From assembly GCF_046098205.1 (NCBI RefSeq), contig NZ_JBJURJ010000011.1:1-64000 (forward strand): 64,000 nt of DNA, given 5' to 3'. This document shows positions 1 to 8,476 of this stretch, piece by piece. The notes under the pieces are model-generated. The model was not told the origin of the DNA. It saw nothing but the letters and a program-made list of their open reading frames with translations, and ran no database searches. The stretch comes from Paenibacillus_AR mesotrionivorans. Lineage in GTDB: Bacteria; Bacillota; Bacilli; Paenibacillales; NBRC-103111. A program made the position numbers and the translations under genes. Numbering within the stretch: position 1 is the stretch's first letter; the number at the start of each line of letters is the position of its first letter.

Positions 1-488
1 TGGGTTTCCTCTCCTTTATATAATTGAATGTTGGCTTGCAAACGGGCAATCATCCCGGCAAGCTGCTGCTGTTCCTCTTGGTTGAAGCCCTGGAGCATGT
101 AATCCAGAAACCGGACCTTCTCCTCCAGGTGATGGATAATTCTCTTGCGGCCCAGCTCGGATAGCTGGACCAGCGTAATCCGGTTGTCCTCCGGATTGGT
201 CCGCCGCGTGATAATGCCCTCCGCCTCCAGCTGCTTCAACTGCCGGGTAATGGCGGCGCTGTCGATCTGCAGCTCCTTCTGGAGAGCCGTCTGGCTGATC
301 TCTTCATGATGGTACAGCTGCTGCAGCAGCCGCAGCCGGGAGGGGCTGACTCCCGTACAATGGCCCATTGCAGTGTTCATCTGGCTGTATAGGTGGTGTA
401 GCTGGTCCAAGATGGACGGTTCCCCGAAGCAGGTCAAGCTATCCCTCCCTTGCTCCGCAGGCTGATCCTGCGGATGTTTATTTGACAT
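1..488 (-). CDS. MarR-family transcriptional regulator (partial at window edge)
   Basis: The frame opens at ATG 488 and is still open at position 1, giving about 162 visible codons, so the C-terminal end lies outside the window. Residues about 48-115 form a MarR winged helix: a recognition-helix stretch (TALQKELQIDSAAITRQLK) followed by a wing with the family pattern TRRTNPEDNRIT. Helical dimerisation segments flank it. MarR proteins bind palindromic operators and usually repress their own gene or a neighbouring efflux or detoxification gene. Two overlapping dyads sit immediately upstream (490-510), consistent with autoregulation. The ligand cannot be read from the sequence. The neighbour upstream on the same strand is a macrolide-phosphotransferase-like gene, separated by a hairpin, so co-transcription is not required. 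Confidence 0.85.
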   Translation of the reverse strand, partial: MSNKHPQDQPAEQGRDSLTCFGEPSILDQLHHLYSQMNTAMGHCTGVSPSRLRLLQQLYHHEEISQTALQKELQIDSAAITRQLKQLEAEGIITRRTNPEDNRITLVQLSELGRKRIIHHLEEKVRFLDYMLQGFNQEEQQQLAGMIARLQANIQLYKGEET

Positions 489-489
489 G

Positions 490-514
490 GTCAATCATTG
501 ACTTAGTCAATCAT
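490..514. promoter_or_regulatory. Overlapping MarR-type operator dyads
   Basis: Two overlapping palindromes lie just upstream of the marR start codon: GTCAATCATTGAC at 490-502 and TTGACTTAGTCAA at 498-510. The 9-mer GTCAATCAT is also directly repeated at 490 and 506, a 16-bp period. The position, 2 to 26 bp before the start codon, is that expected for autorepression by a MarR dimer. The binding protein is inferred. Confidence 0.6.
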
Positions 515-567
515 ATATCATCCCATTCTGGTTGTCAAAAAAGTTAATGGCGCATTTGCAGCCCCCC

Positions 568-589
568 GGTCGTGTTTGCAAACATGACC
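568..589. repeat. 22-bp near-perfect palindrome with TGTTTGCAAACA core
   Basis: GGTC-G-TGTTTGCAAACA-T-GACC is symmetric except for one pair. The core, and the CTAAGCA-like sequence that follows, recur at 17478-17510. It could be a protein-binding site or a remnant of a mobile-element end. Confidence 0.5.
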
Positions 590-594
590 TAAGC

Positions 595-632
595 AGAACA
601 GCCCGGCACGTCTTTCGCACCGGGCTGTTCTT
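595..632. terminator. Strong hairpin between the kinase gene and marR
   Basis: AGAACAGCCCGG (595-606) pairs perfectly with CCGGGCTGTTCT (620-631), a 12-bp stem. The T-rich tail is on the plus strand. On the minus strand it lies 26 bp beyond the kinase stop codon, so it probably separates that gene from marR, though without a clear U-tract in that direction. Confidence 0.55.
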
Positions 633-657
633 CTATTATGCTCTTGAAGCAGGACGG

Positions 658-1596
658 TTAGACTCCGTCCGTAAGCTCCTCGCCGTTCTCGTTCACACCC
701 AAGGCCCCACAGGCCATGAGCTTATATTCCTCCAATCCGGACTTCATCGCGAAGATGGCGATGAGAATCGGATAGGCAGCCGCGGTTTCCTTGATATGCT
801 CCGCCATCCGGGGCCATACCCGTCCTCCAGCCTGTTCGTACCGGGAAAGAAGCTCAGCGAGCCCCTCGTCTCCGAACAGCATGTAATAGGTCACGAAATC
901 TGCAGCAGGATCGGCATATTCCCCCTCTGTCCAGTCCAGCAGTCCGGTTACTCTGCCCTCAGAATCCACCAGGATATGTCCGGGATGCAGATCCCCGTGA
1001 ACAAGAGCGGAATGCTCCGGCCAGAGGCTGCCGTCGGCAAGCCACTTCTCCCACCGCTCCCAGAGCGTTCGGGATACGCCGAAGGCGGCTTTCACCTCGT
1101 CCATCCGCTCCCTCAGGAGCTGCCGGACCCCGGCAGGGCTGCGTACCCGGAGGCCTGCCTGCACCGCCTCCTCTTCCGGGATGCGGTGCAGAGCGGCCAG
1201 CGTCTCCGCCAGCGATTGCTTGAATATCTCCGGCAGCTGCGCCGGGTCCAGCACCCAATCGTACTGCTTCAGCTCGGGGTTGATGGTTGCCGCAGGCTCG
1301 CCTCCCAGCATGGGGTACGCGATAAGCTCCTGCGTATGCACACGCCAATCCGGCACCTCCACCGGCAGATGCCGGGAAACCAGCTCCAGCGCCTTCCGCT
1401 CATAGGCGGCGGATTCAATCACATCGGAACGCCGCGGCTGCCGGAGCACCCAGCGCACCCCATCCGCCGCGTCGGCGAACACCGCCAGGAAATCCAGCCC
1501 CGATTCGTTCAGCCTGGCTGTAGCAGGCTCTATATCAATCCCGTGAATACGGGCTTGCTCCAAAATCTCTTCCATCGTACGCTTTTTCTCGTTCAT
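658..1596 (-). CDS. Macrolide 2'-phosphotransferase-like kinase (Mph/APH family)
   Basis: This 312-residue protein has the aminoglycoside/macrolide kinase fold. The N-terminal stretch with LNESGLDF and WVLRQPRR resembles the start of Mph enzymes. The catalytic loop HGDLHPGH is at residues 200-207 (putative base Asp202), and the metal-binding DWTEG begins at 221. Mph enzymes inactivate macrolides by GTP-dependent phosphorylation of the desosamine 2'-OH. B. subtilis YcbJ (MphK) is the likely closest well-known relative. The start ATG 1596 has GAGGAGG placed ideally upstream. A nine-codon frame ends immediately before that ribosome binding site (see findings). An MFS exporter lies upstream on the same strand. 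The kinase assignment is firm; macrolide as substrate is likely but inferred from sequence resemblance. Confidence 0.8.
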   Translation of the reverse strand: MNEKKRTMEEILEQARIHGIDIEPATARLNESGLDFLAVFADAADGVRWVLRQPRRSDVIESAAYERKALELVSRHLPVEVPDWRVHTQELIAYPMLGGEPAATINPELKQYDWVLDPAQLPEIFKQSLAETLAALHRIPEEEAVQAGLRVRSPAGVRQLLRERMDEVKAAFGVSRTLWERWEKWLADGSLWPEHSALVHGDLHPGHILVDSEGRVTGLLDWTEGEYADPAADFVTYYMLFGDEGLAELLSRYEQAGGRVWPRMAEHIKETAAAYPILIAIFAMKSGLEEYKLMACGALGVNENGEELTDGV

Positions 1597-1816
1597 GGAT
1601 GATCCTCCTCATTCATTCGTAAGATACTTAAAGTGCATAACCAAATAAACCTACCCGGATGATTTTTCAAAAATAACAGGCAAGCCTAAGGCTCATCATG
1701 CTCTTTAGCATTTCTTACCGCAGCCGAATGTAATGGATGACCATGTGCACAACCCTCCGCAACAAAAATTCGGGTCATAAACCCAGTTTCAGTATACGCC
1801 ATCGGGCCAGCAGACC

Positions 1817-3079
1817 TCAAGCGCCAGCAACTGCAGCTTGCTTTTCCCCGTACAAACGGAACAGTTGGAAGTACAGCCCGATGCTGACCAGGGCGAAGCC
1901 CAGGATAACCGTAAATATGGCCAGCGGCGGCAGCCACCCGGACAGTACAACCGTCATGGGAGCAAGGAATTTGCCGACGGTATTCTGCAGACTGTCGGCC
2001 CCCAGATATTGGCCGCGGGCATGCGCAGGCGCATAACGGCTGATGAAGCTCTGAGCGGCAGGAGACCGGACCATCTCCCCGAAGGTGAAAATGACCGTAA
2101 CCGCAAACAGGTACCAGATGTTGGTGTGCAAACCGACGAAGAAGGTGCCGAAGCCGGACAGAAGCGAGGATAGAATGAACACATTCCGCTCCCTCCACTT
2201 GGCGAACCAGCGGGTCACCGGAAGGATGAACAAGACGAACAAAAGGCCGTTGAAGCCAACCAGCCACCCGAAAATATCCGTCCCGGACAATGTAAGGGAG
2301 GCACCGTTCCAAGCCAACAGGGTCTGGGCAGGCACATGATGAATGACGTAAACAGGCAGATACAAATCCAGCTGCATAATGGGCACCAGCGCAAAAATTC
2401 CCGCCATCAGATAAACCAGGAATATTTTGTCCCGGAAAATAAAGCCGTACCCTCTCCACTGCTCCAGAACCTTGCGGGAGATGGCTGCCGGTTCCTTGGG
2501 CCCCTCCGCCGCATGAGGCATGGTCTCCTTCACCATGAAGTAAATCGCCAGCAGATACAGAAGCAGCACCAGCGTGCAGGTCCACAGCAGCTCCTGCCGG
2601 TAATGGAAGAAGAGGAAGGACCCCAGAGCCGGCCCCAGCACCGCGCCCACATTATTCGCAGTCATGAAGGTGGCGAATACCTGGCGCAGCTGCTCCGCCG
2701 GGACAAGATCCGCCACCATCGCCGAGCTGGCCGGCCGGTAGACGGCTCCTCCCAATCCCAGACCGATAAAGGCCGCATAATCCATCCAAGGGGATGGCGA
2801 TACAGCAAAACAGGCAAACATGACGGTTTGCACCGAAGCGCCCAGGAGCATCACGGGACGGCGTCCCCATCGGTCTGTGAGCATCCCTCCCAGGAGGCTT
2901 CCGAACATGCTGAAAACCGGAGGAAGGGACATCATGATCCCTGCCGTGCCGCTACCCAAGGCTTCGCTGAAATACACGGTGATAAACGGAAAGTACATCC
3001 AAAACAGCATATTGTACAAGGCTTCGCCGGCTAACCGGACCTTCAAATTATGATCCCAATCCCATACACGTTTCCCCAT
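1817..3079 (-). CDS. MFS transporter, drug:H+ antiporter-1 type
   Basis: A 420-residue polytopic protein with about 12 predicted hydrophobic segments. The motif-A loop between TM2 and TM3 (GGMLTDRWGRRP, about residues 64-75) marks the major facilitator superfamily, and GPALGSF in TM5 resembles the antiporter motif C of exporters. This is the length and layout of the MdtG/YttB-like DHA1 group, which export hydrophobic drugs or sugars. The start ATG 3079 is preceded by AGAGAGGG at good spacing. It lies upstream of, and on the same strand as, the macrolide-kinase-like gene, but about 220 bp separate them. The substrate is unknown. Confidence 0.85.
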   Translation of the reverse strand: MGKRVWDWDHNLKVRLAGEALYNMLFWMYFPFITVYFSEALGSGTAGIMMSLPPVFSMFGSLLGGMLTDRWGRRPVMLLGASVQTVMFACFAVSPSPWMDYAAFIGLGLGGAVYRPASSAMVADLVPAEQLRQVFATFMTANNVGAVLGPALGSFLFFHYRQELLWTCTLVLLLYLLAIYFMVKETMPHAAEGPKEPAAISRKVLEQWRGYGFIFRDKIFLVYLMAGIFALVPIMQLDLYLPVYVIHHVPAQTLLAWNGASLTLSGTDIFGWLVGFNGLLFVLFILPVTRWFAKWRERNVFILSSLLSGFGTFFVGLHTNIWYLFAVTVIFTFGEMVRSPAAQSFISRYAPAHARGQYLGADSLQNTVGKFLAPMTVVLSGWLPPLAIFTVILGFALVSIGLYFQLFRLYGEKQAAVAGA

Positions 3080-3266
3080 CGAAAACCCTCTCTTTTACGC
3101 ATCTGTTCAAGTTTACCCGGCCAGGCAAACCCAACTATAGAGGATTTTCCGGTAAAGATATAGACTTATATTTCAAGATAATTTATACTCATAATATGGA
3201 AGCCGAAATAAGGCCCCTCCACTTAAAATGTTATATGAAACGAACATTTGTTCCATTAAAACAGCC

Positions 3267-3293
3267 AAGACGCTCACCTGGAGCGTCTTTTTT
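3267..3293. terminator. Rho-independent terminator (bidirectional stem)
   Basis: AAGACGCTC (3267-3275) and GAGCGTCTT (3281-3289) form a 9-bp stem with a 5-nt loop, and six T residues follow on the plus strand. It sits just past the stop of the germination operon. On the minus strand the tail is GGCTGTTTT, weaker but usable. Confidence 0.7.
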
Positions 3294-3298
3294 AATGC

Positions 3299-4495
3299 TC
3301 AAGAATCCTCTTCCGTAAAAGACCCGAAGTCCGTAATTTTCACTTTGTACTGAAAGGTAATTTCCGCAGTGCTGAAAACTCCGTCCCAATTCTCCTTCAG
3401 TCTTTTCCAGGCGGCAGGCTGCTCAACAGCAAGCTTGTCGCCAAATCCCGCCACATCCGCCTTATATTCAGTCTGAAGCCTCCGCATCAGTGTTTTCATC
3501 ATCTGCTCCAGCCTTTTTTCCAGAAGTCCGCTCATTTCTTCAGCAAACTCCTCCGTGGAAGGGGTGGCTTCCTCGCTCCAGGTTTCCATAAGCCGCCCTT
3601 CGGTGGCAAGCTCCACCCGGAAGGCGATATGGTCCCCTTTTATAACGGGAACGATTTTGCTTTTTACCGATTTGATTTCATAGGTCAGCGGCTCCTTGTT
3701 TTCATCCTCTGTTTTGATGACCCCCGCCTTGCCGTCCCCTCTCAGCCAAACCAGGCATTGCGTATCCTCCTGGCTCAAGGCGCCGATCCAATGCCCGGTG
3801 GAGCCTTTGATGATGCCGCCCCCGGACAGCTCGGTTTCCCCGTTTGCGGTGACCAGATTTTGCAGCACAAAGCTTTTTTTGGCATGGGTCCATCCATCCA
3901 ATCTGGATAACGTCACCTGCGGCAGCACCTTGCTGGTTCTCGACTGATTGCGGAGCATTCCCCGGATGTGGAAGGCCGGAACCTCATTCGCCTGGGAGGA
4001 AACCAGAGTATCCTTGGCCGGACCTTCACTGACATACACCATCGTGCTGGGACGGATATCATTATCCCGCAGCGTAAAATCCAACAGCTGTCTGATGTTC
4101 TGTTTCCTTAACAGATCGGCGGAAATGATGATCACCTTCAGATGGTGCCCGATAACCGGGCGGTCCAGGCGGATGGAGAACTGCCGGAAGATTTCCAGAA
4201 GGGAGTCTCCGCTTCCCGACACATTGGTGTAGGGCATCTGGGTTTCATGCTCCTTCTTATCCTTCGTGCCCACGGACTTGGTGGGGACCACCTGGATGGT
4301 AGCCATAATCTTATTGCGTTTGGCATAATGGGCGCCTTTGGCCTCGAAACCCTTCTCCACAGGAGCCGGCTGCCCGCTGTCCAGGGCCAAGCCCGCATAC
4401 AGCGCCAGATCCTCGATTTCCCTGCTGCTCCAGCAGCCTGACAGCAAAAGCATAAAGACTGCGCACAGGATCAGAAGCTTCCTCCGGTCAGGCAT
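3299..4495 (-). CDS. Spore germination lipoprotein, Ger(x)C family
   Basis: This is the C subunit of a GerA-type nutrient receptor. The start was set at ATG 4495 because AAAGGAGGG lies 7 nt upstream; this gives 398 residues. The N-terminus is a lipoprotein signal (MPDRRKLLIL to the lipobox LLSGC, Cys21) followed by WSSREIEDLA, typical of the family. C subunits are anchored on the outer face of the spore inner membrane and are needed for receptor assembly. The gene overlaps the end of the B-subunit gene by 8 bp, so translation is probably coupled. It is the last gene of the A-B-C operon. Confidence 0.92.
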   Translation of the reverse strand: MPDRRKLLILCAVFMLLLSGCWSSREIEDLALYAGLALDSGQPAPVEKGFEAKGAHYAKRNKIMATIQVVPTKSVGTKDKKEHETQMPYTNVSGSGDSLLEIFRQFSIRLDRPVIGHHLKVIIISADLLRKQNIRQLLDFTLRDNDIRPSTMVYVSEGPAKDTLVSSQANEVPAFHIRGMLRNQSRTSKVLPQVTLSRLDGWTHAKKSFVLQNLVTANGETELSGGGIIKGSTGHWIGALSQEDTQCLVWLRGDGKAGVIKTEDENKEPLTYEIKSVKSKIVPVIKGDHIAFRVELATEGRLMETWSEEATPSTEEFAEEMSGLLEKRLEQMMKTLMRRLQTEYKADVAGFGDKLAVEQPAAWKRLKENWDGVFSTAEITFQYKVKITDFGSFTEEDS

Positions 4496-5591
4496 GCTGC
4501 TTCCCTCCTTTGCGGCGGATGAGGGCAAGGATCAAAAGAGGCACCGGCAGCAGGAAGAACAGCACAGCTCCTGCATATCCGATGATATCCCCAAGAGCGA
4601 ACACATCCTGAAGGCTTTTGGGCATCATGGTGGCAATGAAGATAACCGGAACAAGGCCGAAGATAACGGGACGGACGGAAATCCGGAAAACTTGGGAAAC
4701 CCCCAAGGAGGCCTGGAAAAAAAAGCTGCAAAAGTTGCAGAACATCTGCATCAGCCATACCACCATAAGCGGAAACTCCAGCCGCTCCACAAAAAAACCG
4801 GTCACCTCAAAGCTGCGGATAAGATCAAAGGTGGGCCAGGTGCTGGTGATGACACAATCCACAGATAATCCGCCGATCACCATAATGACGGTCAGGAGAT
4901 ACAGCCCCACGGGAATGGCGATACCGCCCAGCATGGCCTTCACCGCATGACGGGGATACTGCATAAAGGCCACCAGCGTCATCACCACCTCACAGCCGGA
5001 GTATACGAGAATGGATGACTTTAAGCTGCGCATCACCGGCGGAATACCGTTTCCCAGCACCGGACGGAGATGGTTGATGTCGAACAGGCGCAGGCTGACG
5101 GCATAGGAAACCAGCAGGACCAGGATTGTAATTGGCAAAACCACCTGATAAACCCTGGCGATGGAATTGATGCCGCCGCAGACCAGATAGGTCCCCATCC
5201 AAATAAACGGAATCACCACCGCCCACATCGGAGTCCCCTCCAGCAGGAAAAACAGCGTAACCTCTGCCAGGGAACGGATTTCGAAACCGGCGATCACAAG
5301 GAAATAGACGATTAATAACAGGCACAGCGCTCCTCCCGGAACTCTGCCGGCGATGGTCCCTGCGAATTGGAAGACGGTCTGTCCGGGAAACCGCTGGCAG
5401 AGCTTCACCATCAGCAGAATGACCAGCATGATGATGGCGCCGCCCAACAGAATGGTCAACCAGACATCCGGAGTCTGGGCTGCTTGGGTGAGGCTGCGGG
5501 GCATGGTCAGAATCCCGGCGCCAAGCACAGTATTAGTCAGGAAAACCGCTGCCTGGGAGGTGGTGATTTTATCATCGGTGCGGGTGAACAA
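4488..5591 (-). CDS. Spore germination permease, GerB family
   Basis: This is the B subunit of the germinant receptor, a 367-residue APC-superfamily permease with about ten hydrophobic segments. The N-terminal stretch FLTNTVLGAGILTMPRSL is characteristic. B subunits form the germinant-binding membrane component. The start was set at TTG 5591, which has GGAGG 8 nt upstream; an earlier in-frame TTG (5609) would place that same sequence inside the gene. It lies 40 bp after the A-subunit gene and overlaps the C-subunit gene. Expression in the forespore under sigma-G is known for the family, but no promoter was assigned here. Confidence 0.92.
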   Translation of the reverse strand: MFTRTDDKITTSQAAVFLTNTVLGAGILTMPRSLTQAAQTPDVWLTILLGGAIIMLVILLMVKLCQRFPGQTVFQFAGTIAGRVPGGALCLLLIVYFLVIAGFEIRSLAEVTLFFLLEGTPMWAVVIPFIWMGTYLVCGGINSIARVYQVVLPITILVLLVSYAVSLRLFDINHLRPVLGNGIPPVMRSLKSSILVYSGCEVVMTLVAFMQYPRHAVKAMLGGIAIPVGLYLLTVIMVIGGLSVDCVITSTWPTFDLIRSFEVTGFFVERLEFPLMVVWLMQMFCNFCSFFFQASLGVSQVFRISVRPVIFGLVPVIFIATMMPKSLQDVFALGDIIGYAGAVLFFLLPVPLLILALIRRKGGKQHA

Positions 5592-5631
5592 GATTAGCCC
5601 TCCTTCCAACAGGGATTAGTTTCAGACACAC

Positions 5632-7254
5632 CTAGGACCGTCGCCTGCTGTTCTTGGTCTTTAGCATCGCCGGCCGCTGCTTCATCAGGGACAGCGGCGC
5701 ACGCAGGAACAGATCCTTCCAGTCCCGCAGCCTGTAGGGGGAAACCGGCGAGAGATAGGGAACACCGAAGCTCTTCAGCTTGGTCAGATGGCTGCACAGC
5801 AGCAGAAAGAACAGAATGGTGCCGAACATACCCAGGAAAGCGGCGAACAGCATCCCCAAAAAGCGGAGGGCCCGGAGGGTAATGCCGGCGCTGTAGGTCG
5901 GAATGGAGAAGGAGGAGATGGCGGTTACGGCAACCACAATCACCAGAAAAGGGCTGACAATCCCCGCCTGAACGGCGGCGTCGCCGATAATCAGACCGCC
6001 GACGATGCCCATGGCCGGACCGATGGGCTTAGGCAGGCGGATGCCGGCCTCCCGCAGGATTTCGATGGAGATCTCCAGGATCATCACCTCGATCAGGGAG
6101 GGGAAGGGAACCCCCTGGCGCGTCTCAATGATGGATATGGCCAGCTCGGTGGGAATGAGGCCCGGATGAAAGGAAATAAAGGAGATGTACAGAGATGGGG
6201 CCATAAGCGCCAGGAAAGCGGCCAAAAACCGCAGCATCCGAAGCAGGGAGGCCGGCAGCCAGCGTTCGTAATAATCCTCCGGCGACTGCAGCAGCATACT
6301 GAAGGTAGCCGGGACAATCAAGGCGAAGGGTGTTCCATCCAGGAGAATGGCAACCCGCCCCTCCAGCAAGGCGCTGATGACTCTGTCCGGCCGTTCCGTA
6401 TTCTGTGCCTGCTGGAACAGGCTGAACCCGTTATCCTCAATCAGTTGCTCCACGCTGCCCGACTCCACCGCAAAATCGATTTCCATGCGGCTGATCCGCG
6501 CCTCGACCTCCTGCAGCAACTCCGGATTGACTATATCCTTAAAGTAAGCAAGGACCAGATCCTTCTGCAGCCGCGTACCCACCCGTCGGGACTTCATTTC
6601 CAATTGATCGCTGAAGCCCTGGCGCCGCAGCATGGACGTATTCTCGCTCAGCACCTCGGAGAAGCCCAGCCGGGGCCCGCGCAGCAGGGCTTCCGATACC
6701 GGCTCCATGATGGCACGGTTGGCCCCATCCGGACATTCGATGAGCAGACCGCCGGGAAACCCTTCAATGAGCAGCCCCGGGTGGCCAAAAAGAACGGATC
6801 TGCCGAAGCTTTCCAGATCGGGAGCATGAGTGAGGCTTCGGAAGGGAAACATGGCATCGGGACTGGGGGGCGCCGCCAACGACTCTGCTGTAGCCTCAAA
6901 CATCAGAAACTCCATAATCTTCATATTAAGCAGCCGGTCGCTTTGCATGCCGTCTACAAAGAATAATGTCCCCCTGGCATTGATCTTCTCCATCGGAAAT
7001 TCCCGGCTGCGCAGATCGCTGTTGCCGCCGATGGCCGTCCGAATGAATTGCAGGTCCGCTTCATAATCTCCGTGGAACGGGGTGGCGGCAGGGACAGGAG
7101 GTTTGTGCTTCCGGGAGGTCTCCTCCCCGCCCCCAGTCCGGGTGAAGGCATATATTTTTTGGGACAAGCCATAGGCAAGGACAGGGACCAGAAAGGCAAT
7201 GAGCGCCTGCCCGAGCACAGTCCACTCCGGAATATAAGCGATGATGGACGACAC
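5632..7254 (-). CDS. Spore germination protein, GerA family (A subunit)
   Basis: A 540-residue receptor A subunit with a large hydrophilic N-terminal half and a membrane half. The conserved patch HPGLIPTELAISIIETRQGVP lies between membrane segments at roughly residues 375-395, followed by the usual PKPIGPAMGIVGG stretch. The start is GTG 7254, nine bases after GGGGGAGG. A GTG three codons upstream (7263) abuts that sequence and is less likely. It is the first gene of the A-B-C operon. An extra short hydrophobic segment (about residues 12-32) precedes the usual N-terminal domain. Confidence 0.92.
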   Translation of the reverse strand: MSSIIAYIPEWTVLGQALIAFLVPVLAYGLSQKIYAFTRTGGGEETSRKHKPPVPAATPFHGDYEADLQFIRTAIGGNSDLRSREFPMEKINARGTLFFVDGMQSDRLLNMKIMEFLMFEATAESLAAPPSPDAMFPFRSLTHAPDLESFGRSVLFGHPGLLIEGFPGGLLIECPDGANRAIMEPVSEALLRGPRLGFSEVLSENTSMLRRQGFSDQLEMKSRRVGTRLQKDLVLAYFKDIVNPELLQEVEARISRMEIDFAVESGSVEQLIEDNGFSLFQQAQNTERPDRVISALLEGRVAILLDGTPFALIVPATFSMLLQSPEDYYERWLPASLLRMLRFLAAFLALMAPSLYISFISFHPGLIPTELAISIIETRQGVPFPSLIEVMILEISIEILREAGIRLPKPIGPAMGIVGGLIIGDAAVQAGIVSPFLVIVVAVTAISSFSIPTYSAGITLRALRFLGMLFAAFLGMFGTILFFLLLCSHLTKLKSFGVPYLSPVSPYRLRDWKDLFLRAPLSLMKQRPAMLKTKNSRRRS

Positions 7255-7350
7255 GTCAGACACCCTCCCCCTTGGACGCTTGGAATGACTGTTTGAAGTT
7301 TTCCAAGGTTTGCTTGATTTTAGTCAAAAGACGGGAAAAATTCAGAAAGC

Positions 7351-7382
7351 AAAAACGCCCTTTCCCTGATGGGAAAGAGCGT
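7351..7382 (-). terminator. Terminator of the ydjFGHI operon
   Basis: Read on the minus strand, ACGCTCTTTCCC and GGGAAAGGGCGT form a stem with a 4-nt ATCA loop, followed by TTTTT. It lies 44 bp past the stop of the last gene. Confidence 0.8.
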
Positions 7383-7425
7383 GTTTCGATTATTTGAAGC
7401 GGCTGGTTATACGCGCCGTGTTTTA

Positions 7426-8412
7426 TTATCCCAGCTTTTGGCCGCATTGGGGACAAAAATTGGCGCCTTCGTTTTTCGCCCCGCAATTGGGACAGAAGTT
7501 GGGCTTTTTCCCCTCACCCTGGGTTTCCTGGGCTGTTCCTTGTCCGGAGCTGCCCTGCTGCGGGCTCTGGGATTCCATGTTTTTCATCATGTCCTTGGCG
7601 ATGTTCATGCCCATCATCATTCCCGCCATATCCGCCGCGGCGCCGCCGCCCTTCACATTGCCGGAGGCCATGCCGTCGGTCATGGAAATCTGCTGGTACT
7701 TGCCCACGTTGCCGATCATTTCGTGGGAGGCGGTTTTGTTGATCATATCCTGAATCTGCTGCGGATAATTGAAGCTCATCACCTGGAAGCCGGTGATGGT
7801 CAGGCCCGTGCTCAGCACCTGCATATCCAGATCCTCCCGGATGCCGCGGGCAATGTCGAAGGCGTTGGCCTGGAGATTGAACATATCCTTACCTTCCTTG
7901 CTGATCCACTTCATCAACAGCTGATCCAGCACGGAGGTGATCCGCAGCTTGACCTCCTCCACCAGATAGCTGTCCTTCACGCCGGCAATCCGGTCTATCA
8001 GCGCCACATAGTCGTTCACCTTAAAGTTGAAGGTTCCGTTGGCGCGGACGGGCATACCGCCGGGGAGATTGGGGGCAGGCAGCAGCACCGGATTCTGGGT
8101 GCCCCAACGCACGGTGAACTCCTTGGTGTTGACGAACAGCACCTCCACCCGCATGCCGCTGTTGAAGCCGAATTTGAACCCCTTCAGGGTGGACAGGAAG
8201 GGAATAATCTGCGACTCAATATTGTACTCGCCCTCGTTCTGGAAGATCCCTTCGATCTTGCCATTGTGGAAGAAAATCGCGTCCTGGCCGGGGCGAATGA
8301 TCAGCTTGCTGCCTTTTTTGATCTCCTTGTTGCTCCATTTCCAGAAGATCATATCCTCCCGGAATTCCTCCCACTCCACCACATTGGCAAACTGGCCGCG
8401 GAAAAATGACAT
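7426..8412 (-). CDS. ydjI: SPFH-domain protein with C-terminal zinc ribbon (YdjI-like)
   Basis: A 328-residue protein. An SPFH/band-7-like domain fills residues about 25-215, then a Gly/Met-rich linker leads to a zinc ribbon with two CPxCG knuckles (CPNCGAKN and CPQCGQKL) at the very end. There is no signal peptide, so it is cytoplasmic and probably membrane-associated through partners. In B. subtilis the equivalent YdjI is encoded with the PspA paralogue YdjF and helps locate it at the membrane. Here it is the fourth gene of the same order. The start ATG 8412 has AAGGAG upstream. Confidence 0.88.
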   Translation of the reverse strand: MSFFRGQFANVVEWEEFREDMIFWKWSNKEIKKGSKLIIRPGQDAIFFHNGKIEGIFQNEGEYNIESQIIPFLSTLKGFKFGFNSGMRVEVLFVNTKEFTVRWGTQNPVLLPAPNLPGGMPVRANGTFNFKVNDYVALIDRIAGVKDSYLVEEVKLRITSVLDQLLMKWISKEGKDMFNLQANAFDIARGIREDLDMQVLSTGLTITGFQVMSFNYPQQIQDMINKTASHEMIGNVGKYQQISMTDGMASGNVKGGGAAADMAGMMMGMNIAKDMMKNMESQSPQQGSSGQGTAQETQGEGKKPNFCPNCGAKNEGANFCPQCGQKLG

Positions 8413-8476
8413 ATCTGAACCACTCCTTCAATGCAAGATAGGTAAGCTGCGTTTCAGAATTCTGTTATTCCAAGTG

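Noticed and set aside
532..1602. 356-codon open frame on the plus strand
   Set aside because: Opposite the macrolide-kinase-like gene; starts in the intergenic hairpin region and has no SD or recognisable domain.
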